In this document: positions 36,307 to 45,691 of the stretch, one piece after another
Layout: each line of letters begins with the position of its first letter
Position numbering within the stretch: the first letter of the stretch is position 1
Notes under the pieces: generated by a model
The model's input: only the letters and a program-made list of their open reading frames with translations
Told to the model about the DNA's origin: nothing
Databases searched by the model: none
Position numbers and translations under genes: made by a program
Assembly: GCA_029261135.1 (NCBI GenBank)
Contig: JAJDBX010000042.1
Location: forward strand, 37,672-101,671
Direction of reading: 5' to 3'
Source: Nitrospirota bacterium
GTDB lineage: Bacteria > Nitrospirota > Nitrospiria > SBBL01 > JAADHI01
DNA: 64,000 bases

Positions 36307-36961
36307 CTGAACTTCGCTCCGATCTTATCTTGTTCACTTTTTCTTCAATCTTACTGCGTATCATCGGATCACTTGTGTTTTGATAAAGTTCGCGATAAAA
36401 AGATAAAGCGCCCTCACGGTTACCAGATTTAAGGATCAGGGTTCCCACAAGTGTTTTGACAAAAGGCGGTGAACCCGGCAAATCCGCTGCCTTTTGAATA
36501 AAGGGCAAGGCTTTTAAAGAATCATCAAGATGGTAGTACAGATTGAAACCACTATAAAAAGGGTACTCCCATTTTTCAGGATAGGCCTCCATTCCTTTAC
36601 CCAATATTTTATTCGCATTTTCCACCTGAGACACTTCGAGGGACAACACAATGCCACCAAAATAATAGGGAAAATCATAACGGGGATCTAATTCGATAAT
36701 GAGACTCAACATGTGAAAAAGCCAGGGATATTCCTTATCGGTAAAAAAGTGATCTCCAAAATAAGCCACGGTTTTGATCCAGAGTAAATCAGCAAGCATC
36801 TGGTTGTAGCCTAAAGCAAGTGGCTTGATGTAATTGCCGGAAGGCAAATAAAGCATTGTTTCAATCTTATTTTTTTGATGTCGATCAATATTGGCTTGGA
36901 CGGATACCTGGGCCAAAGCCAATAAAGAAATCACAGCCACCACAAGAGCATATTTTTTCAT
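36290..36961 (-). CDS. Exported or anchored TPR-like protein
   Basis: This 223-residue protein has an N-terminal signal or anchor (KYALVVAVISLLALAQVSVQA) followed by helical repeats such as YYFGGIVLSLEVSQVENANKIL and ALSFYRELYQNTSDPMIRSK. It begins 20 bp after asnB and ends inside the ABC ATPase start. The LPSGNYIKPLALGYNQMLADLLWI segment occurs in related proteins coupled to ABC transporters. It probably acts on the periplasmic side of the exporter. Confidence 0.7.
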   Translation of the reverse strand: MKKYALVVAVISLLALAQVSVQANIDRHQKNKIETMLYLPSGNYIKPLALGYNQMLADLLWIKTVAYFGDHFFTDKEYPWLFHMLSLIIELDPRYDFPYYFGGIVLSLEVSQVENANKILGKGMEAYPEKWEYPFYSGFNLYYHLDDSLKALPFIQKAADLPGSPPFVKTLVGTLILKSGNREGALSFYRELYQNTSDPMIRSKIEEKVNKIRSERSSDVQSH

Positions 36962-36983
36962 AGGTCAAAAAACACCCCAAAAA

Positions 36984-38888
36984 TTATTTTTGCCATTCGT
37001 CCACCCAAGCTTGAAACATCAGGACCGTCCATAAAAAATAATGGTGATTAGATTTCCCTGAAAGGTGCTCTTTCCATCGCTTCCGAATCACAGCAGGATC
37101 AAACAAGCCCTCATTTTTGAGTCGTTTTTCGTCTAAAAGTGATTCACACCACTCCCGCAAGGGCCCGCGCAGCCACTCATCCAGGGGCACACCAAAACCC
37201 ATCTTGGGTCGCTCGACTAAGGCTTCCGGGATATATTGACCCAAGATTTTTCGCAACAACTTTTTCCCTTTGTTCCCATCCACATTGAAAGAAAGAGGAA
37301 TCTGCCAAGCATAGTCCACAAGATGATGATCAAGAAAAGGAATTCGAGATTCCAAGCCCAGAGCCATGCTCGCACGATCTATCTTAACCAGTATATCATC
37401 TGGCAAATAAGAGAGCGTATCGACATACATCATTTTTTGGATAAAGTGAGGGGCCTTGATCCATTGTTTTTCATCAGAAAAAATTGTTTCCGGCTCACGG
37501 CTCTCCAAGACTAACTCAGACGGGTGATTGTGATGAGAAATCATCTCACAATACATTCTCTCTTCCCCTTCAACCGCAAGGATATCTGACATTCTTTCCA
37601 ACTTAACATTAGAGAGCAAGGGCAGCCTCGAAATTGTGTTTAGCCCTTTTACGGCCAAAGATCGCCCTTTTTTAGAAAACATTCGAATTTTACGGCAAAT
37701 GTCCTCTGCGATAAAATATCTAGAATATCCCCCAAAAAGTTCATCTCCTCCATCCCCCGACAAGCTTACCGTCACATGCCGCCTTGCTAATTCTGAAACC
37801 AGATAGGTCGGGATTTGAGAGGAATCTGAAAAAGGCTCATCGTATATTTGTGGCAAACGGGGGATGATATCTAAAGCATTCTCGGCACTGACATAGAGTT
37901 CCGTATGATCTGTTCCCAAGTGTTGCGCGACTTTTTTTGCCTCGCAAGCCTCATTGTATTTTCTCTCATCAAATCCAATAGTAAATGTTTTGACTGGACG
38001 ATCATTCATCGACTGCATAAGGGCAACAATCAGAGAAGAATCAATGCCTCCAGAAAGAAAAGCACCCATGGGGACATCAGCTTCCATTCGTAATTTCACA
38101 GCTTCAGTTAAACGCATCTTTAATGTTTCGATCACCTCCTCTTCCGATTGTTTAGAAGGGTTCTCCAAACCCCGGCTCACAATCGTTTTAAAAGACCAAT
38201 ATGGCTTGGGGGAGGGAAGCGCGTTTTGACCTGAGAGAGGGATCTTCAAGAAAGAGCCCGGGACTAACTTGTAAATGCCTTCATAAATCGAATAAGGAGA
38301 AGGGATGTAGTTATGCCTCATATACAAAGTCAAGGCATCTCGATTGATTCTTTTTTGAAAATCAGGATGTGGGAATAGGGCTTTGAGTTCCGAACCAAAA
38401 AGAAAGTGAGACCCACACCAACCATAATAAAGCGGTTTTTCACCAAAGCGGTCTCTCGCCAAAAGAAGCGCTGCTTCTTCCCGATCCAAAACAGCCATCG
38501 CAAACATGCCATTCAGTTTTTTGAGGGCAGCCTCAAAACCCCATTGAACAATAACAGCAAGTAGTACTTCCGTATCGGAATACCCCCTGAAATGATGCCC
38601 CAATTTCACCAATTCATCTCGCAGAGTTTTATGATTGTAAATCTCTCCATTAAAACTCATGACATAGCGGCCGCAAGCTGAGTGCATGGGTTGATGACCT
38701 TCTTGTGAGAGGTCAATAATGGCAAGGCGTCGATGACCCAAAGCAAGCCCTATTTTGGGATCAGTCCAAGTTCCGAATGAATCCGGCCCACGGGAGATAA
38801 GCGTTTCCGTCATGCGCTTCACTGTTGAAAGAAGCTGCGCTTGATCCATATTTTTAGAGTGACTAAAAAATCCGGTAATGCCACACAT
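36984..38888 (-). CDS. asnB: Asparagine synthase-family amidotransferase (copy 1)
   Basis: This 634-residue class II glutamine amidotransferase begins MCGITGFF with the catalytic Cys2. It has FNGEIYNHKTLRDEL and SDTEVLLAVIVQWG in the glutaminase half. SGGIDSSLIVALM (ATP pyrophosphatase loop) and SLSGDGGDELFGGYSRYF occur in the synthetase half. In polysaccharide clusters such proteins often amidate sugar carboxyls rather than make asparagine. It lies 19 bp from a methyltransferase gene. A second paralogue is at 50037-51902. Housekeeping asparagine synthesis is still possible for one of the two. Confidence 0.9.
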   Translation of the reverse strand: MCGITGFFSHSKNMDQAQLLSTVKRMTETLISRGPDSFGTWTDPKIGLALGHRRLAIIDLSQEGHQPMHSACGRYVMSFNGEIYNHKTLRDELVKLGHHFRGYSDTEVLLAVIVQWGFEAALKKLNGMFAMAVLDREEAALLLARDRFGEKPLYYGWCGSHFLFGSELKALFPHPDFQKRINRDALTLYMRHNYIPSPYSIYEGIYKLVPGSFLKIPLSGQNALPSPKPYWSFKTIVSRGLENPSKQSEEEVIETLKMRLTEAVKLRMEADVPMGAFLSGGIDSSLIVALMQSMNDRPVKTFTIGFDERKYNEACEAKKVAQHLGTDHTELYVSAENALDIIPRLPQIYDEPFSDSSQIPTYLVSELARRHVTVSLSGDGGDELFGGYSRYFIAEDICRKIRMFSKKGRSLAVKGLNTISRLPLLSNVKLERMSDILAVEGEERMYCEMISHHNHPSELVLESREPETIFSDEKQWIKAPHFIQKMMYVDTLSYLPDDILVKIDRASMALGLESRIPFLDHHLVDYAWQIPLSFNVDGNKGKKLLRKILGQYIPEALVERPKMGFGVPLDEWLRGPLREWCESLLDEKRLKNEGLFDPAVIRKRWKEHLSGKSNHHYFLWTVLMFQAWVDEWQK

Positions 38889-38907
38889 CTCAGGAAAAGA
38901 TCCTCAA

Positions 38908-39744
38908 TTATGTTCTGTCGCGTGATAATTTAAGGAAGACAAACTCATTGCAAGCCAGCCCGCCACCACAGGTTCTAAGCCTTTGCAATTGGAACCCTCT
39001 TTCTTTAAAAAAATCAAAAACAGCCTCCGGCTTTGCGACTTCAAAGGGGTAACCTCCCAACCAATCAATCCAATCGATCCACTTGGACATACCCCTCAAC
39101 TTTTTATATTCCGTATAGCGTAAAGTGGGATTTTTTAAGCGCAGTGTATCCGCAACAAGTCCAACAAAAAAAGAATAGGGGAAATAAAACATAATGGAAA
39201 GAATCTTTCCGAACCATCCGGAACAGTAGAAACCCTTCACATATCGCCAAAAAACAGACATCGCTTGTTGATCATTATAAATCGAAATAAACAATCTGCC
39301 AGAATCGGAAACGAGATATTCCAGATTTTCAAATGCTTTCCACATATCGCCCGTGTGGTGCAGTACCCCCCAAGAATAAACAATATCAAATGAGCCTAAG
39401 GCGCGAATATATTCAGCATCCAGAACAGAACCGCTCTCGATCGTCCATTTTGAATCTTCTGAAAAATAAAGTGCCTTTAGCTTTTTTGTGCATTGGACTG
39501 AATTCGGATCATAATCAAAAGAATGCACAGTAGCACCCAAGCGTCGTGCCGCCAAAGAAAAAAGGCCACTACCTGAACCCACATCTAAAAACCGTTTCCC
39601 CTTGAGATCATCAAGCCCCAACATTTCTTGAAGGGATTTTTCTGCTTCTCTTATATGAGACTCTGACACTCGTCCTAATAAACGCTTCCAATTCTTTCCA
39701 AATTGGAAGCGTTTATCTAGGGGAACATTCATGACTTCAGACAT
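38908..39744 (-). CDS. SAM-dependent methyltransferase
   Basis: This is a class I methyltransferase of about 278 residues. The SAM loop is FLDVGSGSGLFSLAARRLGA, followed by VHSFDYDPNSV and a catalytic-region FDIVYSWGVLHHTGDMW. The frame extends to 39882, but the first part overlaps the flippase gene and has no start signal. ATG 39744 (MSEVMNVPLD) is used, with 39732 as an alternative. The target may be a sugar or lipid-linked glycan, from context only. Confidence 0.8.
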   Translation of the reverse strand: MSEVMNVPLDKRFQFGKNWKRLLGRVSESHIREAEKSLQEMLGLDDLKGKRFLDVGSGSGLFSLAARRLGATVHSFDYDPNSVQCTKKLKALYFSEDSKWTIESGSVLDAEYIRALGSFDIVYSWGVLHHTGDMWKAFENLEYLVSDSGRLFISIYNDQQAMSVFWRYVKGFYCSGWFGKILSIMFYFPYSFFVGLVADTLRLKNPTLRYTEYKKLRGMSKWIDWIDWLGGYPFEVAKPEAVFDFFKERGFQLQRLRTCGGGLACNEFVFLKLSRDRT

Positions 39745-39806
39745 CTCAAATCCGTATATATAACAAAAACCTAGAGAATAGAATCTATAATCAAAAGTAA
39801 AACTCT

Positions 39807-41324
39807 TTAAGTAGGATGAAACACTGAACGGCATTTTGAAATAATATCGCTCCGGTCTCTCTCGGAAATGACACCTCGCCAAATCCCTGCACTCAGCCCG
39901 GCAAATAAGGTGAGTCGAAAAAAACCTTGGAAAATTGGGGCCCTATCAGAAAAGAACTGAAATGACGCCGTTACCAAAATGGTCAACAAAAGGATAGCAA
40001 AAGGCTTTTTCCAGACAAATCTCAGCGGATAAAAATGATAGGCAAAGACAACATAACTAATCCCCATGAGGAAGCGACCAAACAAAACTCCGATTGCAAC
40101 ACCCAGAATGCCAAGAGGATGTATCAATAACCAGATCATCAATCCAGTACTCGCTAAACCAATCAAATAGCTCAAGATACTGGCATAGGTTTTTTTAGAT
40201 AAATCAATCCCAATCCCCATAATCCATGCTATCGATTCAATCATTAAGGCGAATACAAGAGGAAAGATAACCACACTGCTATCACGATAACGCCCTGAAG
40301 CAATAAGGATCGTCACCGGTTCAGCAAGTGCGACAAAGCAAAACCCAAGTAATGAGATAACACAGGTATAATAAACAAGCACTTTATTGTAAGTTTCCGG
40401 AGCATTGTCCTCTTTATACAAAGCCAACATAAAAGGCCCCCATGCGGTTTGAAACGCCGTAATCGGCAATGACATCAGGAAAGCAAGCTTGAAACCCAAG
40501 GCATAAAGCCCCATCGCCTCGAGCCCAAGAAAATGCGTAATCAAAACACGGTCGAATGCAGGGATCATCGCACTGATTACCGCCACCATCATACTGGGCC
40601 AACCAAAATGCAGCATTTCCCATCCATAACGAAAGTGTCTTGGGAGAACCAACAGATCTCTGCAAATGAACATTCCCCATAAACCAAAAAGAGCCATACC
40701 TAATAACTGAGCTAAAAAAACACCGCTCACGCCCAGACCAACACCAGGGACTAAAATAAGCGTCAGAAACAACACACTCATTCCAGAACCAACAGTTAAA
40801 AAAATGAATTTTCTTCTCGCAAATGTCCACTTGCAAAGGTTTTGAAAAAATTGAAACAGAATTACAAAAGGATAACTCGCCACCAAAAGTCGGAATTCCA
40901 TCGAATATTCGGGTGCCTTCACAACTTGTGTGACAATGACTTCAGAAGACAGAAAGAGCAATGAGGTGACAAAGACGCAAATCACCAATTCCATTAAAAG
41001 GGATTGCGAAATAATTTCTTTTTTTTCTTCGATTTTCTCAGTTTCGTAATAAAAACGTGCAAGTGCCGAATCCTGTCCCATCGTCATAATAGCGACAAAA
41101 AGGCTCCCCACAACAGCAATGGCGTCCATCGCACCATAGGCCTCCGTGGAAAACAAACGGGTGAGAATCGGCACTGTAAACAAAGCAAGTACTCGGCTCA
41201 AGGCCCACACGCCACCGTACAAAAAAGAATCCTTTGTTAAAAATAAAAGGCGCTGTCCGATGGATGCTTTCCGTACAGCACGATAATCACTCGCATCTTG
41301 ATGCTTTGTCGTCTCAGTACTCAT
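39807..41324 (-). CDS. Wzx-like polysaccharide flippase
   Basis: This 505-residue membrane protein has about twelve to fourteen hydrophobic segments and the opening DSFLYGGVWALSRVLALFTVPILTR typical of polysaccharide exporters of the MATE/MOP superfamily. It would move lipid-linked oligosaccharide across the inner membrane. The N-terminal 30 residues are polar. It follows the glycosyltransferase at 41328 with a three-base gap. No Wzy polymerase is seen nearby, so the glycan may be short or exported differently. Confidence 0.85.
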   Translation of the reverse strand: MSTETTKHQDASDYRAVRKASIGQRLLFLTKDSFLYGGVWALSRVLALFTVPILTRLFSTEAYGAMDAIAVVGSLFVAIMTMGQDSALARFYYETEKIEEKKEIISQSLLMELVICVFVTSLLFLSSEVIVTQVVKAPEYSMEFRLLVASYPFVILFQFFQNLCKWTFARRKFIFLTVGSGMSVLFLTLILVPGVGLGVSGVFLAQLLGMALFGLWGMFICRDLLVLPRHFRYGWEMLHFGWPSMMVAVISAMIPAFDRVLITHFLGLEAMGLYALGFKLAFLMSLPITAFQTAWGPFMLALYKEDNAPETYNKVLVYYTCVISLLGFCFVALAEPVTILIASGRYRDSSVVIFPLVFALMIESIAWIMGIGIDLSKKTYASILSYLIGLASTGLMIWLLIHPLGILGVAIGVLFGRFLMGISYVVFAYHFYPLRFVWKKPFAILLLTILVTASFQFFSDRAPIFQGFFRLTLFAGLSAGIWRGVISERDRSDIISKCRSVFHPT

Positions 41325-41327
41325 CGT

Positions 41328-42509
41328 TTATTGTCGGCCCATCATCATTTGAACATAGGACTTAATCGCTGGATCAATCGCAATACTTTGGAGCCATATC
41401 CTGCCTTTTCCCCCCATCTCTCGGTAATATTTAGGACGAGCCACATAGTCGTGCAATCCCTTTGAAATATCCTCAGCCGTCCGAGCATGCATCATGGGGT
41501 ATAATTCCGGGAAGTGCCCCTCATAAAGATGATCTTCCCGAAAATGCATCAAGGGTTTGGCCATTGCCAAGGTTTCGTAAATCGTCCCACAAGACAGCCA
41601 ACTCATATGAAATTCTCCCGTCCCAATATCTGAAAGGCTTAAGCCCACCATAATTTCTTTTCGCGACATTTTCGGGAACCAATACACATTTTTTTCAATG
41701 CCTAAGTCTTGAATTAATCTTTTGGAAGACGCAACATCTGGCCCATATTCAAAGGTCACAATACAGGGATTGAGGTCTCTACATGTTTTCAAAAAATTAG
41801 CAAAACCTTGAAATAGTTGATCATTTCCTTTCCATGAGAAACGATCCGGGCTTTTTTCCCACACCTGTCTAGAATGGTGAAACACCATCAAATCATGGTC
41901 TTCACGAATCTGCTTAAATGCAGGGTATTGCTCACTCTGACTGTAATATTTTTCAATCGTATCTGGATTATAGAGGGGGGTATAAACCGTTGGAATTCCA
42001 AATGTAAAACGTTTCCCGGGGTATTTCAGACGATCAATAATCTCTTCTGAAGCATCATTACTCAAATCCCAACTCAAGGCTGCTGATTTTTGAATGCCAA
42101 GCCTTTGCTGCTTCGTAAAAAAAAGACACCGCAATTGGTAAATTGGATTTTTAAAATCAAAAAAAGGATAGAAAAAGATATCCCCGCCATAGGGAATCAA
42201 TAAATCGATGGATAGGCCAACCTTATTCACAAAAGCGGGCACAGAACCACATGCGATCAGAAAATCGTAGCCATTTAAATCTTTGTAAATTTGTTTTTTG
42301 GAAGTTGAGGAAAACCCGACAGGGCGACCCCAGGAAAGTTGTTTGGTATAGTTTTGGAAACTGGTATCAAACGCATCTGCAGATGGATGAAAATGATCGG
42401 CATCATCGTCTAAAAGAAGGAGATCAGCATCGATTCCTCTGTCTCTCAGGTAACGGACAAGGGAAAAAAAAGTATTGTTCATATTGCCGATGCAGGCAAC
42501 TTTCATCAA
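41328..42509 (-). CDS. Glycosyltransferase, GT-B-like
   Basis: This 393-residue protein starts MMKVACIGNMNNTFFSLVRYL, a Rossmann-type opening, and ends with a nucleotide-sugar region (IVTFEYGPDVASSKRLI, SDIGTGEFHMSWLSCGTIYETLAM, AMAKPLMHFREDHLYEG). The pattern fits a family 1/4-like GT-B enzyme, but the E-x7-E motif is only partial. ATG 42509 or 42506 can start it. The 70 bp before it carry a direct repeat, described separately. Donor and acceptor are unknown. Confidence 0.7.
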   Translation of the reverse strand: MMKVACIGNMNNTFFSLVRYLRDRGIDADLLLLDDDADHFHPSADAFDTSFQNYTKQLSWGRPVGFSSTSKKQIYKDLNGYDFLIACGSVPAFVNKVGLSIDLLIPYGGDIFFYPFFDFKNPIYQLRCLFFTKQQRLGIQKSAALSWDLSNDASEEIIDRLKYPGKRFTFGIPTVYTPLYNPDTIEKYYSQSEQYPAFKQIREDHDLMVFHHSRQVWEKSPDRFSWKGNDQLFQGFANFLKTCRDLNPCIVTFEYGPDVASSKRLIQDLGIEKNVYWFPKMSRKEIMVGLSLSDIGTGEFHMSWLSCGTIYETLAMAKPLMHFREDHLYEGHFPELYPMMHARTAEDISKGLHDYVARPKYYREMGGKGRIWLQSIAIDPAIKSYVQMMMGRQ

Positions 42510-42542
42510 CGCAAAACCCTCTCATTTCAACGCAACACCCTC
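42507..42542. repeat. Short direct repeat in the leader of the glycosyltransferase gene
   Basis: CAACGCAAAACCCTC (42507-42521) and CAACGCAACACCCTC (42528-42542) differ by one base with a period of 21. On the minus strand each copy reads GAGGGT.TTGCGTTG, so each carries a purine-rich Shine-Dalgarno-like element, and the downstream copy overlaps the start codon. Confidence 0.6.
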
Positions 42543-42579
42543 AAGACCCAAAGCGGAATCTTGCGGTAAAAATAATTGC

Positions 42580-43713
42580 TTATGGATCAACATATTTTTT
42601 TGTGTATTTCATATAAAAACTTGCAGGCACAAGATCCAGTTTAGCCATCATCAAAAAAAACCACCTCATCTTTTCAAACGTTTCTTTATAGGTGAGATAA
42701 TCCCGGTATGTTTTTCCAGGTGCATCCATCAGTGCCTCAAATTCACCTTCCTTGAGATTCAGTCGTTTTTTGACTTCCTCTATAATATCAGCCTCGAAGG
42801 GTTTTGGTTCTTTGATCCTACTGAGCGCCTCGTCTCGTGTCATTTGTCCACTTCGGACAAGCGCTGAAAACTCAGAATAACGAAGATCAATCCCGAATTT
42901 TGTTGGCAAATAATAATTGTTTGTAAAGTAGGCCGTTCTGTTTTCCATGTGGTGTCCCCCATACCACTTCCATCCATATGCCTTGCTCAAAAAAACCTTT
43001 GTTTCTTCCTTGTCGTAATCCAAAAAATAAAGCGGACGTATCTTTTTAATGCCATTGATGGCCGTCCACTTTAGCCAACGGGCCATCCATAAATTCGGGA
43101 AAGTCTCGAGTTTTTTCGAACCGAAGGTCTCCTGAACCGTTTGGATATATTTGGCATCCATATAAAACCAGCCATGTGGAGAAATACCCTCTGTCCTAAA
43201 AGAGTGCCCTTCGAATATATATTTTATCCCAAATTTTTCAGCCGCGAGGTAATGCGTCGTCGCAAGGCCGATATCAGAGGGCGAATCAATATCCGGCACA
43301 GACGCTTTTAAAAATGATTTAAAAATATCACAGTACTCACGATTATCGACGACGTGGGTAAACAAATCGACATCGAGTCCTTGCAGGACGTTCTGAATAT
43401 TTTCGACTGCAATTTTAGAATTCCAAGTGTTGTCAAAGTGCGCGGCGAGCGGACGCAAACCCAGCGATTTGGCGAGATAAAGCAAGTAGGAAGAATCCGC
43501 TCCCCCACTCACCCCGACAACAACATCATAGGGCTTGTTTCTACCCGCATATTTTATTTTTCTTGCAAGGGCTTCTAGATGTTTAGTCCCCGCATCTCCT
43601 GTGGGATAGGTCTCGTCTAATTGATCACATTGTCGACAGTAATTGCACACACCTTCCGCATCAAAGAAAATGTAAGGAATGTGATCATCATAGATACATC
43701 GAGAACAGATCAT
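42580..43713 (-). CDS. N-acetyl sugar amidotransferase (WbpG/PseA-like)
   Basis: This 377-residue PP-loop enzyme has an N-terminal zinc knuckle (CSRCIYDDHIPYIFF...CNYCRQC) and the ATP loop GVSGGADSSYLLYLA (about residues 66-80). These are the marks of the WbuX/WbpG group that convert an acetamido to an acetamidino group. WbpG-type enzymes need ammonia from HisH/HisF-like partners, and those genes are directly upstream (43757-45152). So it probably modifies a sugar of the surface glycan. Length matches family members. Confidence 0.85.
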   Translation of the reverse strand: MICSRCIYDDHIPYIFFDAEGVCNYCRQCDQLDETYPTGDAGTKHLEALARKIKYAGRNKPYDVVVGVSGGADSSYLLYLAKSLGLRPLAAHFDNTWNSKIAVENIQNVLQGLDVDLFTHVVDNREYCDIFKSFLKASVPDIDSPSDIGLATTHYLAAEKFGIKYIFEGHSFRTEGISPHGWFYMDAKYIQTVQETFGSKKLETFPNLWMARWLKWTAINGIKKIRPLYFLDYDKEETKVFLSKAYGWKWYGGHHMENRTAYFTNNYYLPTKFGIDLRYSEFSALVRSGQMTRDEALSRIKEPKPFEADIIEEVKKRLNLKEGEFEALMDAPGKTYRDYLTYKETFEKMRWFFLMMAKLDLVPASFYMKYTKKYVDP

Positions 43714-43756
43714 ATTTTACGAAGACCTCTTGTCTCTTCACAAATAGGAGAGCGAA

Positions 43757-44530
43757 TTATTCGCACATCACTTTGTTCAATTCATCCCTGGATGGGAAAT
43801 TAATCAACACCCCCAGATTCTTTTTTTGATACACCACCATGCTTCCCGTCGCCACCGCTGATGCCCCCCCTTCACGGACGGCGTCACGAAAATCCACTAA
43901 ACAACCCGCACCACCACAGGCAATGACAGGAATATCCACCGCCGCGCTGACGGATTGAATTAAGGGAATATCGTAGCCTTCCCAAGTCCCATCCCGGTCG
44001 ACTGAATTCAATAAAATTTCCCCAGCACCCACCTTTTCCATTTCCTGTGCAAACAAGACTGGATTCGAGTATTTTGGCTTTCGTCCTCCATCAGCATGAA
44101 CCACATACTTTCCCAAAAATGTTTTCTTCACATCAATTGAAACAACAATGCTCTGAGAGCCAAATTCTACCGATGCCGCTTTAATCAATCCTGTATCTTC
44201 AAGGGCTGAACGCTTGATGGAAACTTTTTCCACACCCAGAGCAAAAATCTTTCTAATCTCATCAATTGAACGAACGCCTCCACCATAACAAAGCGGCATA
44301 AAACATTCACTCGCCACCGATTCAATCAATTGAAAAGAAGGCGATCTTCCCTCAGTCGTCACATTAATATCCAATAGGATCAATTCATCGACTTCTTTAT
44401 CATTATAAATTTTGATCGCATTCACAGGGTCGCCCACATAGGACGGGTTTTTAAACTTGACCGTTTTAACCAAGCGACCCTTCTGCACAAGTAAACAGGG
44501 GATAACTCTTTCGGGGATGAGATCAAACAA
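43757..44530 (-). CDS. HisF-like ammonia-channel subunit for sugar amidation
   Basis: This 257-residue TIM-barrel protein is homologous to imidazole-glycerol-phosphate synthase HisF. In true HisF the first strand has IPCLDV, whose Asp is catalytic. Here it reads IPCLLV, while the second catalytic position (VVSIDVKK) keeps Asp. GGGVRS and HADGGRKPK remain. Loss of the first Asp fits a role in conducting ammonia from HisH to the PP-loop enzyme, not histidine synthesis. Its start overlaps the HisH stop by eight bases. Neither gene lies beside other his genes. Confidence 0.9.
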   Translation of the reverse strand: MFDLIPERVIPCLLVQKGRLVKTVKFKNPSYVGDPVNAIKIYNDKEVDELILLDINVTTEGRSPSFQLIESVASECFMPLCYGGGVRSIDEIRKIFALGVEKVSIKRSALEDTGLIKAASVEFGSQSIVVSIDVKKTFLGKYVVHADGGRKPKYSNPVLFAQEMEKVGAGEILLNSVDRDGTWEGYDIPLIQSVSAAVDIPVIACGGAGCLVDFRDAVREGGASAVATGSMVVYQKKNLGVLINFPSRDELNKVMCE

Positions 44531-45152
44531 GGTTAGAAAAATTCCTCAGGAGTTTCATGCCGAATTTATGGCTTTTTTCAGGATGGAACTGTGTCCCAAA
44601 AATATTCTCCTTTTCTATGGAAGAGACAAAGTCATCACCATAGGGGGTTGTCGTTAAAACATCGCTTTCATTCTCACAAATAACATGATAAGAATGAACA
44701 AAATAGAACCGTGGCATTTGTGGCATGTCATTGAAGAGCTTGCTTTCTTTTTTTAACGCCACACTATTCCAGCGCATGTGTGGGACTTTCATTTTCGGAG
44801 ATGAACCATTAAATCGAAAACGCACCGCTTCTCCATGAATCCACCCCAAACCGGGCGCTTTTCCTTCATCGCTTCGCTCAGTCATAAGCTGCATACCCAA
44901 ACATATGCCAAGGACGGGAACGCGATCTTCGACAACCCGTCGATTTAAACCCTTTAGAATATTCATCGCATGAATGCGCTCCATCGCAGCGTCAAAAGCC
45001 CCGACGCCGGCCAGGATGATTTTAGATGCGGCTTCGATATCCGAAACTTCAGCAGAGATGAGCGTATCGACACCGATATGCTTAAGCATATTTCGAATCG
45101 ATCCAAGGTTCCCCATCCCATAATCAAGGATAAGGATTTTTCCTTCACTCAA
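44523..45152 (-). CDS. HisH-like glutaminase subunit
   Basis: This 209-residue class I glutamine amidotransferase has the nucleophile loop GICLGMQLM (Cys about residue 83) and the His/Glu pair in QFHPEKS (about 190), so it should be an active glutaminase. It starts LILDYGMGNLGSIRNML. It overlaps the HisF-like gene by eight bases and the acetyltransferase by four, so the sugar-amidation set is translationally coupled. It would release ammonia for the acetamidino step through the HisF-like partner. Confidence 0.9.
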   Translation of the reverse strand: MSEGKILILDYGMGNLGSIRNMLKHIGVDTLISAEVSDIEAASKIILAGVGAFDAAMERIHAMNILKGLNRRVVEDRVPVLGICLGMQLMTERSDEGKAPGLGWIHGEAVRFRFNGSSPKMKVPHMRWNSVALKKESKLFNDMPQMPRFYFVHSYHVICENESDVLTTTPYGDDFVSSIEKENIFGTQFHPEKSHKFGMKLLRNFSNLV

Positions 45153-45691
45153 AAGCTATCCCCTCTTTTTCTTAAAAATTTCGCAGGGCTACCCGCAACG
45201 ACACAATAAGGAGAAACATTCTTTGTGACAACCGATCCAGCGCCAATGACTGCCCCTTTACCGACACAAACACCGGGAAGAATAATGCTGGCAATGCCGA
45301 TATCCGATCCTTCCTCCAATACAACGCGGTCAAACACTAGAGGATGCTCCAAAATGGGGATGGCCACATTTCCAGCCTCATGTGTTGAAGTCAGAATTTT
45401 CGTCATCGGCCCAATGCCCACTGAACGGCCAATTTTGAGTCCTCCCGCACTGTGAAAAAAACAACACTGACCAATCCAGGTATTGTCTCCAATTTGCATT
45501 TTATTATGATGATAGCCTTTTAAAATCGTGTTGTGCCCGATGTAAACATTGCTTCCGATTTCTATCGTCTCAGGATGAAATACAAGCACCCCTTCTTCAA
45601 AAATCACATTTTCTCCGAGCGTCTTGAAATCTTCTCGCTTAAATCGGCCGCTTCCGTGCGATTTAAATACTTTTTGATTCTCCGTTTCCAC
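45149..45691 (-). CDS. Left-handed beta-helix acetyltransferase
   Basis: This 180-residue protein has many hexapeptide repeats (VYIGHNTILKG, TWIGQCCF, VGIGPMTKI, DIGIASIILPGVCVGKGAVIGAGSVV) and the conserved ending VVAGSPAKFLRKRG of WbbJ/maltose-O-acetyltransferase-like enzymes. It adds an acetyl group from acetyl-CoA to a sugar. It overlaps the aminotransferase gene by 29 bases and hisH by four. Together with the aminotransferase it could make an N-acetylated amino sugar that the amidotransferase set then modifies. Confidence 0.9.
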   Translation of the reverse strand: METENQKVFKSHGSGRFKREDFKTLGENVIFEEGVLVFHPETIEIGSNVYIGHNTILKGYHHNKMQIGDNTWIGQCCFFHSAGGLKIGRSVGIGPMTKILTSTHEAGNVAIPILEHPLVFDRVVLEEGSDIGIASIILPGVCVGKGAVIGAGSVVTKNVSPYCVVAGSPAKFLRKRGDSF

